Shown in pieces: positions 36,346 to 49,435 of a stretch of 64,000 nucleotides of DNA. Where the stretch lies: contig JAJEKV010000025.1 of the NCBI GenBank assembly GCA_021234155.1, positions 2,255,339 through 2,319,338 of the forward strand. Reading direction: 5' to 3'. The notes under the pieces are model-generated. The model was not told the origin of the DNA and did not search any database. It saw only the letters and a program-made list of their open reading frames with translations. Each line of letters opens with the position of its first letter. The first letter of the stretch is position 1. Origin of the DNA: Isoetes taiwanensis. Lineage: Eukaryota; Streptophyta; Lycopodiopsida; Isoetales; Isoetaceae. Both the position numbers and the translations under genes were made by a program.

Positions 36346-37674
36346 CGGGCCACAAATGATTTGGCTACAAGCGAGGGGGAGGGTTCAAGCTTAATCCAAG
36401 CTGGCAGGTTGGAGGGGAATTAAAGATTTTGGGCGGGCGGTCCGGATGGAAGCAGCGCGGGGAACAGATACAAAAGCCAATGGGCCTACAATAAATTTAT
36501 TAGAAGGCGAGGTCAAATGTAAAATCAAACTTGAGGGAGGGAGTTAAAGTTCTAGAAGAAAACGAGGAGACTTACTGCATTTCTACATAAACAATTTGTG
36601 GAAGAGTGAAATGGATACTCTGCAACATTTATATCTCACTATTATCACGAGATAAGTTGTTGAGTGCAAGATCCATTTTATATATAATATTGACATGTGA
36701 AGTGCGGAATTCACTAAAGCTTACGGAGTTAAGTTTAGCGAATTGCCAACATGAGTATCATATACCTTGTTGTTCATTGTTGGGGGAGGACAATGTATTC
36801 ATATAAGTTTGCCTTACTGGAAGGTGCGAGGAGGGTGTATTTGTGAGCTAGGTTTGGCCATCTTCGCGAGGGTGCTTCAAATGAGTACACCAAAGGATGT
36901 GGTAATCCGTACGGAATTGAGGTCTTACCTACAAGGTTCCAAAAGGACAATGGTTTCATTTGAAGATGCACAAGCACTTGCAAGAGGTCCTATATAGGAG
37001 TATAGTCAATTGGCTTGATTTGGATATGCTTAGCCGAGAACCACCACCACGATCCTAAGAGTTGTCAAGCTATAGAAGAAGGCGTAAACCGGCACGGTTG
37101 TAAGCTTCACGGCACCGGTTGTGGAAAAACAGTATAGACCAGAGTGTACACAGCGCACTTAAGGAAGTTGAGGGGTAATTCCATTGGATGATGGCAACTT
37201 ACTTAGGTGAATTTTTGCCAAAGGAAAGGCCCGAACAAAGAGGGGTGAAAGCACCCGAGGGATAGCAAAAGAGAAGTTGTTCGGGCTACAAGAGAACAAG
37301 TAACCTTTGTGAAGATCTGAGGCGATCTCAATCAGCGTTGACACACACCTGTCGAGAGTGTGTTACGAAGAAAATGCAAAATCCGGGGCCCTCTCGAGTT
37401 TTGGGTGAGCGATCTTCAACAAAGTGATTGATGCCACTTGTATCCAGCCACGGAAGTCGATTGTGGGAAGTCTTTGGGAAAGCCCACAACTTGAGTGTTG
37501 TAGAGAAACACATTGAATATTATTGATTTTTCTTTTTTGTTGCATTCCTTTGTGAATTACCAGTTGATTAGGTAGGTGAGAATCCTACTTTGTCTGAAAG
37601 GTTTCCACATTCAACCCATTTTTCATTTTCACCTTCATCTATTTATTCGTAATAATAATTTGTTCTGTTGTGTA

Positions 37675-38420
37675 GGTATTGAGGATGTTCCAGCATTACT
37701 AAATATTGATTTGGCGGCCAAAGATAAACTCATTTGTGTGTTGGTAAAACTTTTTTGGTGCAAATGAACACATGCAGCTTGGAATAAAGGGATTGACAAT
37801 GACATACACTAGCGAGAAGAAAGTGATATTCGGACGAGGCGATGTTCTTCTTGAAGACTTTTATTCACGAGAGGTGTTGTGGTGGTATATGGTCATCAAT
37901 GCAACTCTCTAATGTGGAAGATGTCTTTGCCAAAATTACCACTATGTCAGTTGAGGGGCCGGACGTTCTATTTGTATAAGGGGCCCAGCGGGAGAAAAGT
38001 ATTAGCGAACCCGGGTTTTCACCACCCTAACAAACGGCTATCGGTCGTGAAGCCACTTGGAAAATATATGAGTCATACCCAAGATTCAAAGGTAAGACTT
38101 TTAGCTATGATTATTCATTATAGAAGTCTTACCTTGAGTCCACGGAAACTACGCGCTAGTACGCATTCAAGATAGATGTGTGTGATGAAGTGCTAGCGGT
38201 ACTCACCCCAAAGATAGAAGAGGAAATCTTACTTGAGGAGGTCAAGGTGAGGAAAAATATAGAGTTCTTGGTGAAGAACTTACTACCGCGGATACAAGCC
38301 CGGCTATGGCGGAATAGAAAGATTATGAAGCTATGCTTAGAAAGACTTTTCACGGAAAACAGTGCCGGTTGTGCACCCCTTGTGAATGAGGTGGAGAAGG
38401 TTTATGGTGATGAACTTTGA
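37675..38420 (+). pseudogene. Decayed or exon-split gene fragment ending in an 80-codon C-terminal frame
   Basis: A TTGTGTAG|GT-type acceptor-like site near 37,670-37,675 precedes a good frame (GIEDVPALLN..., to about 37,767). Two frame shifts later the reading continues at about 37,780-37,870 (QLGIKGL..., VIFGRGDVLLEDF) and at 37,879-38,090. The last part, 38,178-38,420, is an uninterrupted acidic/basic 80-codon stretch ending YGDEL. The alternation of good coding composition and shifts suggests a once-functional gene of unknown type. The C-terminal part looks helical and charged. Confidence 0.3.
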
Positions 38421-40395
38421 AATAAATGTCCTTTTCCATTCTTGTGATTAAGCACAGGGGGCATTTATGATTGATTATTGGCTGATTTCAATCACGAGAC
38501 TTGTCTATAATTTTTTGCTATATTGTTTATATCTAAAATGTGCAAGGGGTCTTAAAACTTATCAAGTGCTTAAAAATTGCTTGCAAGTGCTGATGCAGTA
38601 TAGTCTTAATGGCTGATCTTTGCCCCTACTTGTCATGCATTAGCCCGGTGGTTACTAAGTATGTAGTTATGCGCTAGCGAGAGTGTTAATGTCATGAGGG
38701 GTGAAAACTGCGTCATGCGGTTAAGATGCGATTAACTTACTTTGTATGCTATATAGCTATTTTAAAGCTAGTATTTATTGCATAAGTGCTTCGTGTGTTC
38801 TAGTGCTTACTCACAAACACTGTTGAAACTAAATTAAAGAAGTGCTTAGTGTTTTGAGCTGAAACCTTTGGTACATTCAAGCGAGAATATGGAATTTGTA
38901 CAAAAGAATTCAATGTTTTTTGCCACTGCATGGATAATAATAGAAGTAAGAACATCAAATAGATTTATTCTTTTATAATGGAAAAAAAACAAAATGTGAG
39001 ATAAAAGTAGATGAGACAAAAAACTTCCTTATATTTGATAGGCCGAAAAGAGGCATTTGAGAGTAAGAGCCAAAAATGACAAACAAAAGAACAAAGTGCT
39101 AGAGACAAAAACTTTTTTATATTAACAAAATATTTTACAAAAAGGCCTTGGGGCGGTGTCTTCGAGGGCTTTGAGGGGGCTTGCAGTTCGGTTCGAGGGC
39201 TCCTCCACATTCTCCTCCCAATTTCCGCGCCTCTCCTCACGCCTTTTGGTGTTGGGAAGCTCTCTTATTTGAAGCTCGAGAAAACTAGTTGTTTTTCTTC
39301 TTCTTCATCACCTTCCTCGTCCTCTTCATCCCTCCCTCTTCCTCAAATTCTCCTCCTCTTCTTCTTTGAGAATTCCTCCACTTGCACTCCACTTCCTACT
39401 CCACTTCTGTAAACAAAAGCATAATGTTAGAGCGAAAACGAAACTAAAAAATTGCAAAACAAAGAATACCTTCTTCTTCCTCCACGGTCCCTGTTATGCA
39501 TTGCTTCTTACCGGGCCGAACGGCTGAAAAATGGCGTTCATGTATTGCGAGGGCGGCGATGCACGCATCCTCGGGCACTTAAGCACATACTCTGGTGGCT
39601 GCATGCGAGAGGCATTACAAAGGAAATGGAGCCCGGAATGGGGGCGATAGAAGAGTTGGGCAAGATGCGGCAAAGCCGAGAAGCGTGAGGCGTAAGAAAG
39701 CGTAAAATCCTATGATTAGGGGCCTAGTGCTTAAATCCTATGCTTAGAAGCGTCGGAATACTGAAAACCTCCTTGCAGCGCGGAACAAATAATTCGTATT
39801 AACTAGGCTTCAATATTTACGTATGACCATTGGAATTGACACATGTCACATCGAGGAAATGCCTTGACAATATAATTTTGCCCAAGAATGTTGGGATAGT
39901 GATGGTACCAAAATAAATAATTAGATGGCTATTCCAATGTCACAAATGTACATTCTTAGAAGCAACAATTCAATCTTCATTTTGATGCGTGTCCATGCAC
40001 ACCACCCTTGTGCATCCTCACTATTATTAATATACTAATGTAAATTCTTAGGTGGAGAAACTTTACATATGATTGTTCAACTATATGGGTAGTTTGAGGG
40101 GCGGGTAATAATTGAAAGTGCATGTAATAATTGTTCATTTTAGGTCTCTAGCTTATTATTTGGAAGGTCTCATCGCATTGGGTATCTAGGGCACTAGCAG
40201 TTTCTTGAATCATGTTGTGCAACTCCAGATAGATGGATAAAATGATAAACTCCCTCCAAAATTAATTTAATTGGAATGGCCCACAATAGGAGGCCTAAAT
40301 ATATCAAATATTATTGTGTGTCAGTAGGGAAGAATTATAATATCTAATACCTTCCATCCAACCAATCTTGAGAGAGAACAAACAAACAAAGATAT
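38421..40395. other. Intergenic stretch with a polypyrimidine tract, no gene seen
   Basis: 39,290-39,410 is a long CTT/CCT-rich tract; on the minus strand it would read Glu/Asp-rich, but no gene boundaries could be set. A plus-strand frame at 39,452-39,688 and a minus one at 38,965-39,240 have no recognised motif. Confidence 0.45.
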
Positions 40396-40396
40396 A

Positions 40397-40542
40397 TATA
40401 ACTAATTTCAATGAAATTAAAACAAGATATAGGTACATTGGAAATCCAAAACAAAAGATATATAAGCAAAGATATAGGTACATTGGAAATCCAAGCAAAA
40501 GATAATGTATGTATATAACTAATTTCAATGAAATTAAAACAA
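40397..40542 (+). repeat. Local direct repeats
   Basis: TATAACTAATTTCAATGAAA followed by TTAAAACAA occurs at 40,397-40,425 and 40,514-40,542. Between them AGATATAGGTACATTGGAAA is repeated at about 40,425 and 40,469. No gene. Confidence 0.6.
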
Positions 40543-41150
40543 AGAGATATGTTGCTTCTTTGCAAGAAGGATGAATTAAGAGTAAAGAGGGAGAAATATG
40601 CGCAATCCTCCTCTCTGTCAAATAAAGTAGCAACTTTGGCCGATGGATATATGGGATGCATGTAACCAATATCGATTATCGACATTAGTCATTTCCACAC
40701 CGTAGCGTCCCTACTCATATCACGGTGCACCCAGAGTAGCCACAAGCTGGGATTCATCCCCCATGCAGGCTCCATCTTGTCTGAGGGCCCTCCACAATCA
40801 ACGCACTTGCAGAAGTAGCGAGTCGATTAGGGAGGGTGAAGGGGTCGGCCCCGTCTCCCTCGGGGCCTACCTAGGCTGCCCGGACGTAAACATACATGTC
40901 GGTATACAACATAATCACACTTGTATCCACCTCAGAAGGGTGATTGCATCAACTGCTCTGCATAGACAATGGTCGGCATCATACATAAGGATCCCTGCAA
41001 GGCTGGGACTTCGAGAGGGATGGTGGCGGCTTGGGTCTCCGGGGATTCATTACTTGGAGCCGAGAATTCATGGCAATGGATTTGGGTGGCATAAGAGAAA
41101 CATGGCTTAGGGTTAATCCCTCCATCAGCCCCTCCACAGTACCTGCACAC
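40543..41150. other. Spacer, nothing firmly recognised
   Basis: A minus-strand frame at 40,932-41,273 contains three spaced Cys (CRYCGG...C) but not the spacing of a zinc knuckle. No gene called. Confidence 0.4.
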
Positions 41151-42368
41151 TTCTTGAGTAGAATTTGAAAGTGTTGGGACCTGGCCCATGGCCAGCGGGG
41201 TGCATAGCCAAAGGGGCTCGCGTCCTGCTGGAATTACATCTCCCCAGCCGGAGTGGGGCGGGGTGGGGATCACTCCCTCAGGGAGATCTACATGCTGACT
41301 CCAAGGTGACTAGAGACCACTTTGCCCTTGTCCCATTGAACCAGCGGAATGTAAACACCACTTCGCGAGATTAATGAGGCCCGTACCTTGCACTTCGGTG
41401 GCAGAAGCCATTGGACCTAGTCACAATGATCCCCGACCAGACTTTACACACGAGGAGGAGATCCTTCCAAAGGTGAACCACGAACCTCCTTCTTAGCGGT
41501 CGGCCCTTCACCCACAACCCGAGGTGTGGTTCTTGTACCTGGGCGAATCTGATTGTGCTAGAAGGCTACTCTAGAAACATCAACTTCTAGAAGCTTTGGG
41601 TCCTCTACCCCCTTCCAATACAAAAGGGTTCATATAGAGATACATCACATCCATATACTTCACAGGAGGAGACTAAAGGGGCTAGATCTAATCTACATCA
41701 TAGAGTTAGGTTCTTTAGTTAAGAATGCTATCTAGAGATCTAGAGAATTTTTGCTATGGGCAATTTAAGAGGCTAAACCTCTTGACCCGATGGTGAAGTA
41801 ATGGGGTTTAGACTATTAAATTACCTAAGCCTCCCCGATCCTTGAGTTCCTCCTCGACACAGGCTGACCATCCTGGCTGAGATGCTGCCGGGTCAGGAAA
41901 ACTAACTGATGCAATTCTCTCTCGGGCCAGTGGAAAGTTTTGACCCTTGGGGGCGGTCAAAGCGAGCTCTAAAACCTAGAAGCGAAAATGGGCAGAGATT
42001 AGGGTTCTCCTACTTAAATAGACAAGGGGTTGGCTAGGGTTTCCAATTATCCCCTTTAGGCATGTGGGATAGTGGAAATGGAGTACTGCCTTTAATGGCT
42101 AGGTGGCCAAATGTGTAACACATGGAAATGTGTGCTTGCACCTAAATGTGCCACATGGAAATAATGATACTTGTAATAAATGTGCATGTGCGCATTGTAA
42201 AAGAGATGCACATACCTAGCAAGTTGCCTAGGGGAGCTACTATGCTTTAACTGCGTCGGCGTACCATTAGGTGTTCGAGGAATTGCAAGGCGATGATAAT
42301 ACTTGGCGTGAAGCGAGAAGCGATGCGGTATAGATCACGGGACGTATATACTTTGTGCGAGCATCACA
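41150..42368 (-). mobile_element. LTR-like fragment with the tail of a pol gene, minus strand
   Basis: Reading the minus strand, a short frame ends at about 42,366 with a basic tail (HFKVGRM then stop) in the style of plant Gypsy pol C-termini. It is followed at once by TGTGATGC, a plausible LTR start. Further along comes a TATA-like tctatttaagtagg near 42,020-42,035. The far end of the LTR could not be set and 41,150 is a guess. Upstream pol sequence is absent, so this is a truncated element or solo-LTR-like relic. Confidence 0.3.
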
Positions 42369-42499
42369 TTCTCCCCACCTTGAAATGATCTTTGCATCGC
42401 GGCGCCATTGGGTCTGCCTCCCACCTTGGAATCTTCCTAACTTTTGCAATCAGCATTACATCACGACAACTACTATAATACTTACACACATTTTATTAA

Positions 42500-43012
42500 G
42501 ATTACCTAAGGTAATATTTTTAGAACATTATTAAGCCATTACCTTATCACATAACTTGTCAGTAGTAGCTTCTATTAAAAGGAAAAACCAAGGTACTTAT
42601 TATTGGTTCCGTTATCATAACATTTAGTTTATCACAATTTAACACTTTCATATACAATTGTATTTAAGATACTCTTCATTCCTTGCAACACATTCCAACA
42701 AAATTTGTGTTTGCAAGTCTTCACTTTACTATAAAATCTGCATTCATTTTACAATATCTATAATTACATGCTTATTATCTTAATTATTAGAATAACTCTA
42801 AGGTAATGTTTTAAGACACTTATTCGCATCTTATTTCATTATCAATTAACTTATCACTTCTAACCCAATCGCGCAAGGTGGTAGTAACCTTACTTAATAC
42901 AACATTTAAGTTTATCAAAGTTTATCAATTTCACACAAAGAATTTACACTTCCTAAGGTACTCTTAGTCCCTTGCAACACATTATAGCAAAGTTTGTGTG
43001 TTGCAAGCCTTA
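42500..43012 (+). repeat. ~290-bp AT-rich repeat, two copies, each ending in a hairpin
   Basis: Two copies start near 42,506 and 42,800 (CTAAGGTAAT...), and each ends with an inverted repeat. In the second copy CTTGCAACACA (42,971-42,981) pairs with TGTGTTGCAAG (42,997-43,007). In the first the same arms start at 42,682 with one extra T. The CCTAAGGTAATATTT start is seen again near 43,631, suggesting a third, truncated copy. Confidence 0.55.
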
Positions 43013-45085
43013 ATATGTCCGACCTCCTTGCCCCTCAGGGCTCTAAGTAGCTGCTTGATTAGGCACACTGCACCTATTATTAATTATTAATAAAATTTTT
43101 GGTTATATGGTGACCACCCCACCTATCTACATGGATGCATGGCTAAATCTCATTAGGAAGGGGGTGAATCTTCCATTATGGCCGTGGAGACGGCGCCTAC
43201 TCAATACCTATATACCGCTCATGCCTACACCCTAGTTGCCCAGCGTGGAGGATAGGTCCTTCCCGTATATGGGGCGTGAGGCGAATTCACTCCTATCAAA
43301 GCATATATGGGGCTAGAAGGTGCTTTTCCTATCAATGCATTCCTCAATGGCCTCCTTTCTCGAGTGCGTCTGCTTGAGTGGAGCAGTAGACTTTCCTAGT
43401 ATCTACCTTCCACTCATCCAGCGAGCAGCGGTCATGCCTACATCGACACATTACACCCGCCCTACAGAGATCACGTAGCGGTCTCATCGCCGGTTACAAG
43501 CGCGCATGCAATCCGCACTGCGCCGGTTGCATCGCGTGACTAATCTTAACTACATATAGAATTAATCTACACAAATCGACATGCACGGGCGATTTTTTTT
43601 GGCTCCTTTAATGCATGTGATTAACATAATTACCCTAAGGTAATATTTATGAATTAACATTATCATAGTATCGGATACATTACTTCCGATAGTACAATTA
43701 TATTTACTCTAAGCTTTGCAATATTTAATGACTTTTAGATTGCGATTATTTAAACAATAACCCTGATTTAGACCTATTGTATCATAGACAAGGTTTTAAT
43801 TATCATACACAAGAATTAGATGTGCTTCTTATTCTCTTCCTTGGGTCCTGCATTACCCTTGGAAGTATATCCCTAAGATGCACTTAAGTATATCTGAATT
43901 CTATTTTCTATTTATATTTATAAGGATCCCGAGGTCATATAGCTATCCTTGGAAGGAATTGCATCCTTGCGAAGGATTAATTAACATGTTACCTCATATT
44001 ATCGTTGTTATTTAACTTATTTCCCTATGATACATATACGTACAACAATTTCTATGCAGTTATTAGGATCTATATTTAACTTATCAATAAGACACATTAA
44101 AGCTTATAATACATGCACACACCTTACCTAAAGCTAGAACGCATCCCCCCATTGAGCCGGCGTCAGAGTAATTTGGAGATGACTTGGTCGTTGCATTGCT
44201 CCCATACTTTTGCTCCACTTCATTGGTGTAGTTAGCTACCACGTCGGTCTCGCACGTTGAAGGCCTCCTGAGCTATCTATCTATCTATCTTACGCTCTAT
44301 TCGCTTCGGCCATTGCCGGAGTGAACTCTATTCTACGGGTCGGTCAATTCGATGCAAGTACGTTCAATCATAAGATTGAGCCCTCCCACTTTCTTCGGAA
44401 AGAAAATGGTCCTGCACCCCTTCAATGACGTTGTACACAACGTCATATCTATTCTCTCCCCTTAAGAGGTTATACGCTTCTTGCTTAGCGCATTAATTTA
44501 CTAGCCTTAGCTAACATATATAACCATCTAAGATGGATGCACATATTATGTTATCATTTATTTCAATATAGTTATGGGTTACCTACTTAGCTAGAACGAT
44601 TCTAAACCACAAGGTTTTGTCATCATGACAATTCCTTTTGTCCCACAAGACTATTTGATTACTATAATTCTTATTTTAGATGTACCTTACATGTACTATT
44701 CTTTTATTATTCTAGAGATATTCCTACCAATCGAATTGATGTCATCGTAACAAGTTGGCCGGACTTGTTAGATTACTTCTTTTCTTTCGGTTGGATTATT
44801 CTTTTGGAGATGCTAGATTTATACATGGTCAACAATTATCCTAGTATGATTCCTTCTCAGCGAGGGGATCAATCTCACCAAGTGGTTTCAATACATTGGA
44901 TGTCTGTTAACAATCGTGTATAATTATAGTTACTCCTACGCATTTCCTTTCCAATCTTGACGCTTAGCTCAATATTGGGGCGATCCTTTCAGCGAGAATA
45001 TCTGGAATTGCCTTCTAATCCCACTATGGATGTTACCATCACTACATTTAACCTACTAGGCCCCATGGCCTTATATCTTTGAGCT
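43013..45085. other. Intergenic stretch, no gene seen
   Basis: AT-rich with a GC-richer middle (43,130-43,560). It contains a (CTAT)n run at 44,273-44,290. No frame of note. Confidence 0.5.
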
Positions 45086-45539
45086 TGCTAGAAGCCCATC
45101 CGCTCGTTGCCTGCTTGAAGTAGCAAGGTAACGTTCTTCCGAGTCGCTCGATACTTCAGTCTCGTTGACGGTGGCTCCTCTTTGATGTAGAGGCTGGAGG
45201 CTTTGATGGCGTAGTTGATCACTTGAAATCTTTCATGCCGCTTTTCAAAAGCCTGAAGGTGGCGCCATTGAAAAAGATCTTTCATCTTGAACTCTTTGTC
45301 TTGGCAGCTAAAGGACGACTCTGTGTCCGATATTGTTTCTTCGACTCCATCGATGTCTCACACGTCGAGTCCTCTTGTCGTTATCGTGTTGCCCGAAGAG
45401 TGTTGACGATGTTGATTGCTTCACCCCTGCAACTTGCATGACATCTCTTCCTTTGATTTGTTACGCTATGGGGGAAGGAATAACAAGGGAACTATACATG
45501 CAAAACATATAGCTTACATAATTACAATTACTACTAGAG

Positions 45540-46960
45540 CTATTAGGTCCCCCTTGTGCCTCCCTTGAGTTGCCGCCTACTCATGGCGATGTCGCCGGTG
45601 TTCCTCCGGTGCAATGGTGTTGATGATCTATATCCTCCTATTTGTGCGTCGGCTCATACTCGGGGTAACTTGTTGCTATACTTGGGCCCTCCGGTGTTTG
45701 TCGACTATGGCACAACACGCTTTGCATCACATTCTAGCGAAAGGTGTCTTTGGTGGTTGATGCCGACATTTCGATGCAGTCGCTTCTGATCATGTTCTCG
45801 TGGTAATTGTTCTCCCCTTCATGATACTTGAAGCTATTTGGAGGCGTCTCTTGAGGGTGTCTGCCGCGATTCCTTTGGCAATACTCTTACGGAGTTGTTC
45901 TCTTCTCACGGTTGTTCTTTGAATCGTTCATCCTTGGGTTCACCGGGTTGCATGCAAGGGCGTGCAAGTCATCGGCTCGCCTCACCTAGTTGGTTCTCCA
46001 TCGAGCTTCCAAACTTCCTCGTTTGATCCCTCGATCACATGGCTTGGGCGTTGTCGCGTTCCGCGTGCTATGCCGTCTTCTTGTCTTGAGGTACCCTCGG
46101 TGACTTTGATTGTGCTTTCGTCGGTTTGGTCCTCTGTTGCCTCTAGGGGCTTCGTGGAAGAAGTCGGTTGCTAGCACTTCTCCACTTTCGGTTCGACCTT
46201 TGTCCCTCTATGCATGTGGTCTCTCGACAAGTAAAGCATCATGGCTCTCCTCCTGGCGGCTATGTTGCCGGGGTGATGGGTCCCTATATGTCGTGCGGCT
46301 TGACCCTTGCGTTGAAGAAGTACTTGCCTTAGATATACTCTTGTCGTTGAATAGCACGGCTATTATCTTAAACTCTCTTTTAGCGAAGGTGCATCGGTTG
46401 CTATCCTTGTCGTTAAGGTGTAGAATGCTTCTACCTTAGGCGTTTGGCGTGCCACATGTCGGAGATATGGTCGGCTTCTTCTCTTCTAATTCTTGGTAGG
46501 AGTACCGAAGCCATAACCTAGTTGTTGGAGGCATATCCCTCGTCAGCGGTGCCTTTTCGTAAGTGCATCTCCATCTAATACCGTGTCATAGCGCATCACC
46601 CTATATTACCACAAGGTGGACTTATGGTCGTCGAGATGTTGCCTTCTTAGTTGGCTCGTTGATGTCGGGGCGTTCCTCCTTCTATTGTTGAGGCCACTCG
46701 TGTCATAAGTTCGTCAAGTGTTGCCGCTGCCACAAGGGGTAGTGTTGCGCCCTTACGATGTCCTGGTGCAGTGCTGATGCTCTTGACATGACCGGTGTTG
46801 TCTCTTGTTCTGACATTGGGTGGACGAGCGGTCTTCTACTTGAGGGCAGTTCCCGAAGTATTTGGAGTCGAAGGTTTGCTTGGGCTCTGGTCGTTCTCCC
46901 TCGTACTTGCTCTTCCATTTTGATCTTGGGCTATAGTTGTGCTTCCTCGCTTCCTCCTTT
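45540..46960 (-). pseudogene. gag-like remnant of a second retrotransposon, minus strand
   Basis: From ATG 46,918 the minus strand gives a 71-codon frame (MEEQVRGRTTRAQANL start) rich in Arg, Pro, Ser and Gln, like the N-terminus of a plant Gypsy gag. Further downstream, in shifting frames, are a His/Cys-containing patch near 45,840-45,900 and an IVGG-like stretch near 45,560-45,600, both reminiscent of Tat-type gag C-termini. Nothing is intact and no protease or RT follows. This is inference from weak resemblance. Confidence 0.3.
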
Positions 46961-47769
46961 GGTAGTCGAAGTGAAGGAGCTTCCTGATCTAAGCGCTAAA
47001 TCCGTAAAACATGACTTTAAACTCATGTTTCTCCACTATATCTGTGAGCATCCGAGATATACAATAGACATATACGCATTTACATTGGGATTTTAATTCA
47101 TCCACTTTTGCAAAACAACTACGAAGATCTACCTAATTATTTATACTCCTTTAGGGTTTCCCCTCCTTGATCGCGTTTGATTCTTCGGTTTCTTTGCATC
47201 TTCTTCGTTCGAGGTTGACTCGGGATTTCTTGAGATCTTTGCTACTATTGTTGAGCTTCATGTGCGATCCGAGCTGATCACCTCAAGTTCTGCGAAGAGT
47301 GTTCGTCGATGTGATCCCTTGAAAAGATGCTCCTCCTTATTGTGTATGTTCGTCGCGAGGAATGCGCGGTGACCAGCTCAAGCGTCCCTACATGCGGTGT
47401 GTCGTTGCAAGGTTGCTGATGTCGCGGTGCCATTGATCGAGCTTGAGTAGGGTCACACGGCTGTTGCGATCGGGCATTCTTGAATGTCTTGAAGCTCGAG
47501 ATGCGTGTGGTGGGTAGGCGGGCAATGTCATTCCTCCATGATTGAATTTACGAGTGCGACTCACATTTGCTTGGGCTTTGCTTCACCGAGGTGATTCTCA
47601 CGTGTGCTGGAAGTGTTGTCATCTCCATTATACCTACCATAGCTCCTTCTGGTCGCCTTTGCGTGATTTGTACTTGCTGGCTAGGTCGTCTCCTCCGTCA
47701 CTTGGGTCTTATCCATTCGAGTCTCGCACTCCTTGGCTGGCGTAGTAAAGTAGTCCCTTCCTTTGGTTT
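46961..47769. other. Spacer between minus-strand frames, nothing recognised
   Basis: No frame above about 70 codons with any motif. Confidence 0.4.
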
Positions 47770-48456
47770 CTAGGTGTTCACGGGTCGAATTCTGTTTGAG
47801 CAGAATATTCTCCTCCTTGATCTTGCCCCTAGTGCTGATATAGGCCTTCGAGTCGGAGATGTTCCTTGATATGCGTCTCCTCTCCCTCGTGGTCTCCTAC
47901 TTTTTGGAACCGATGGAAGTTCTCCTGTTGGTGCAAGGAGCTGGAAGCTCGTCCTGGTTAGCCTTAGGTGCTTTGTTGTTGCTGGGGGCTGCAAGGTCGT
48001 GGTGGTCTTCCCTCCGGTTTCTATACGCTCCTGTGTCGCCATGACTTCTCTCCTCGACGGACGATTATGCCCTCTGGCCCTAGCTCGTGATGCTAACGCG
48101 GCATCGATGTCTAACGTCTTCCTGCACCTATATTTTGCTGCCTTGTATTCTTCCATTTGAAACTCATGTGCGTCGAGTCGGTGAAGGCGTCGAGATCCTC
48201 TTTCTGATGTGACCTCGTCGTGGTAGCCGGGAGGTTGACATCTAGAAAATTCTTGATGCCGTTGGTTACTAAATATTCTTCCCATTTGATGAAGATTGAT
48301 GATAGGCCGGTGGTGTCCTGTTCTACTCGTTTGTCGATTGAGGTGTTTGTCGTTGTGCTTCCCTCTCTTGGGTCTGCCTTTTCGGTCTCCTCTCCTTATC
48401 TGTTTGTACATCGGCTGGGACCTTGATGTCTTCGAGAAGTTGCGTCTGTAGCTCAT
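47770..48456 (-). CDS. Unrecognised 228-codon Arg-rich frame
   Basis: The longest minus-strand frame of the window (48,456 to 47,770). The product is strongly basic (many Arg, Lys, Gln), with a central alanine/arginine stretch and no hydrophobic segments, so a nucleic-acid-binding or gag-like protein is possible. No family motif is recognised. It lies upstream (minus sense) of the gag-like remnant at 45.5-47 kb, so both could derive from one decayed element. It could also be an open frame kept by chance in GC-rich sequence. Confidence 0.22.
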   Translation of the reverse strand: MSYRRNFSKTSRSQPMYKQIRRGDRKGRPKRGKHNDKHLNRQTSRTGHHRPIINLHQMGRIFSNQRHQEFSRCQPPGYHDEVTSERGSRRLHRLDAHEFQMEEYKAAKYRCRKTLDIDAALASRARARGHNRPSRREVMATQERIETGGKTTTTLQPPATTKHLRLTRTSFQLLAPTGELPSVPKSRRPRGRGDAYQGTSPTRRPISALGARSRRRIFCSNRIRPVNT

Positions 48457-49221
48457 CTGTGGCTCTGGCCCTGTACTTCGAAAGCAACTCTCGTATATCC
48501 TAGAGTCTAAGGGTCTACTTGAAGGGCTCTCCTACAACATTTTGGGCTCTATAAGCAAGCAAGATGGCTCGAGCAGCATTACTGGAGACATATCTATAAT
48601 CTACAAGTCTATGGACATTAGGACGTGTGGTATGGCATGAAATGAGGGTTTGTTTTGCAAGACCTCCATGATGTTTGAGGCATACTCTAAGGTCTTAGCA
48701 AAGTTGGTTTGAGGGAGGGGTCCAATATCTACACATGGAGTGACTTGAGCAGCTCTAGACTCTAGCTCCTTTCTAAGTATCCTGGCAACAGGGAGTGTCA
48801 ATGTGGCGGCTATATAAGTCAAACTCTATTAGAAGGACACAGAATTAGGTCAAGGTTTACGCCTTGGGCATGAGCAGAGGTGATGTACGAAGAGTTGGAC
48901 TTGGGTTGCTATGCTGAGGTCTAGATGACTATAACAAAGGGGTGTTCTTGGGGACTTCTATCTAGGAGTAAGGCATCAGATTTGAGCCGAGAGCAATACT
49001 TGCGAGCTACTAATGGGGCATGCTTCTATCTACAAACAAACTACAGTTTGGAAAAACAATTCAAGGGTTTGAGAAATTTTGGTCATTTTGAGATGGGGTT
49101 TGACATTTCTATCCTAATTTGAGGTCATAAATGGATTCTAGGCTGTCTAACGGTCCTAACGCAACAAATTTCAGGCGATTTGGAGCTCTGTAGCTCAAGT
49201 TATGGAGGTTCAAAATTTGGA
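48457..49221. other. Spacer, nothing recognised
   Basis: A minus-strand frame at 48,601-48,822 and a plus-strand one at 48,925-49,122 are short and without motifs. Confidence 0.4.
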
Positions 49222-49222
49222 G

Positions 49223-49289
49223 GTCTCACACATTGCGCCCAGCCCGAAAATGAGATTTTCATTATCTGTCCTGGCGCGACGTGTGAGAC
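49223..49289. repeat. Hairpin repeat, copy 1
   Basis: An inverted repeat whose left arm starts GTCTCACACATTGCGCCCAG and whose right arm is CTGGCGCGACGTGTGAGAC, with a loop of about 28 bp ending in TCTGTC. The same hairpin occurs again 213 bp downstream. Confidence 0.75.
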
Positions 49290-49435
49290 ATTGGCTCAAA
49301 ATGGGTTAAACTTGTCCAATTTGGGTGATATAAGGGTCTAATCCTACTTATCTCGTCGAGTTAGGCAGAATGGACCCCTTATTTGGTCGATTTGGAGCAG
49401 TTTTGGGCACTTTTGGGGCATGGTCTCACAGCATG

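Noticed and set aside
40932-41273. Cys-containing minus-strand frame resembling a gag zinc knuckle
   Set aside because: Cys/His spacing does not fit CX2CX4HX4C and no gag core is nearby.
44273-44290. (CTAT)n and other short runs as telomeric DNA
   Set aside because: Simple microsatellites; no TTTAGGG-type array was seen anywhere in the window.
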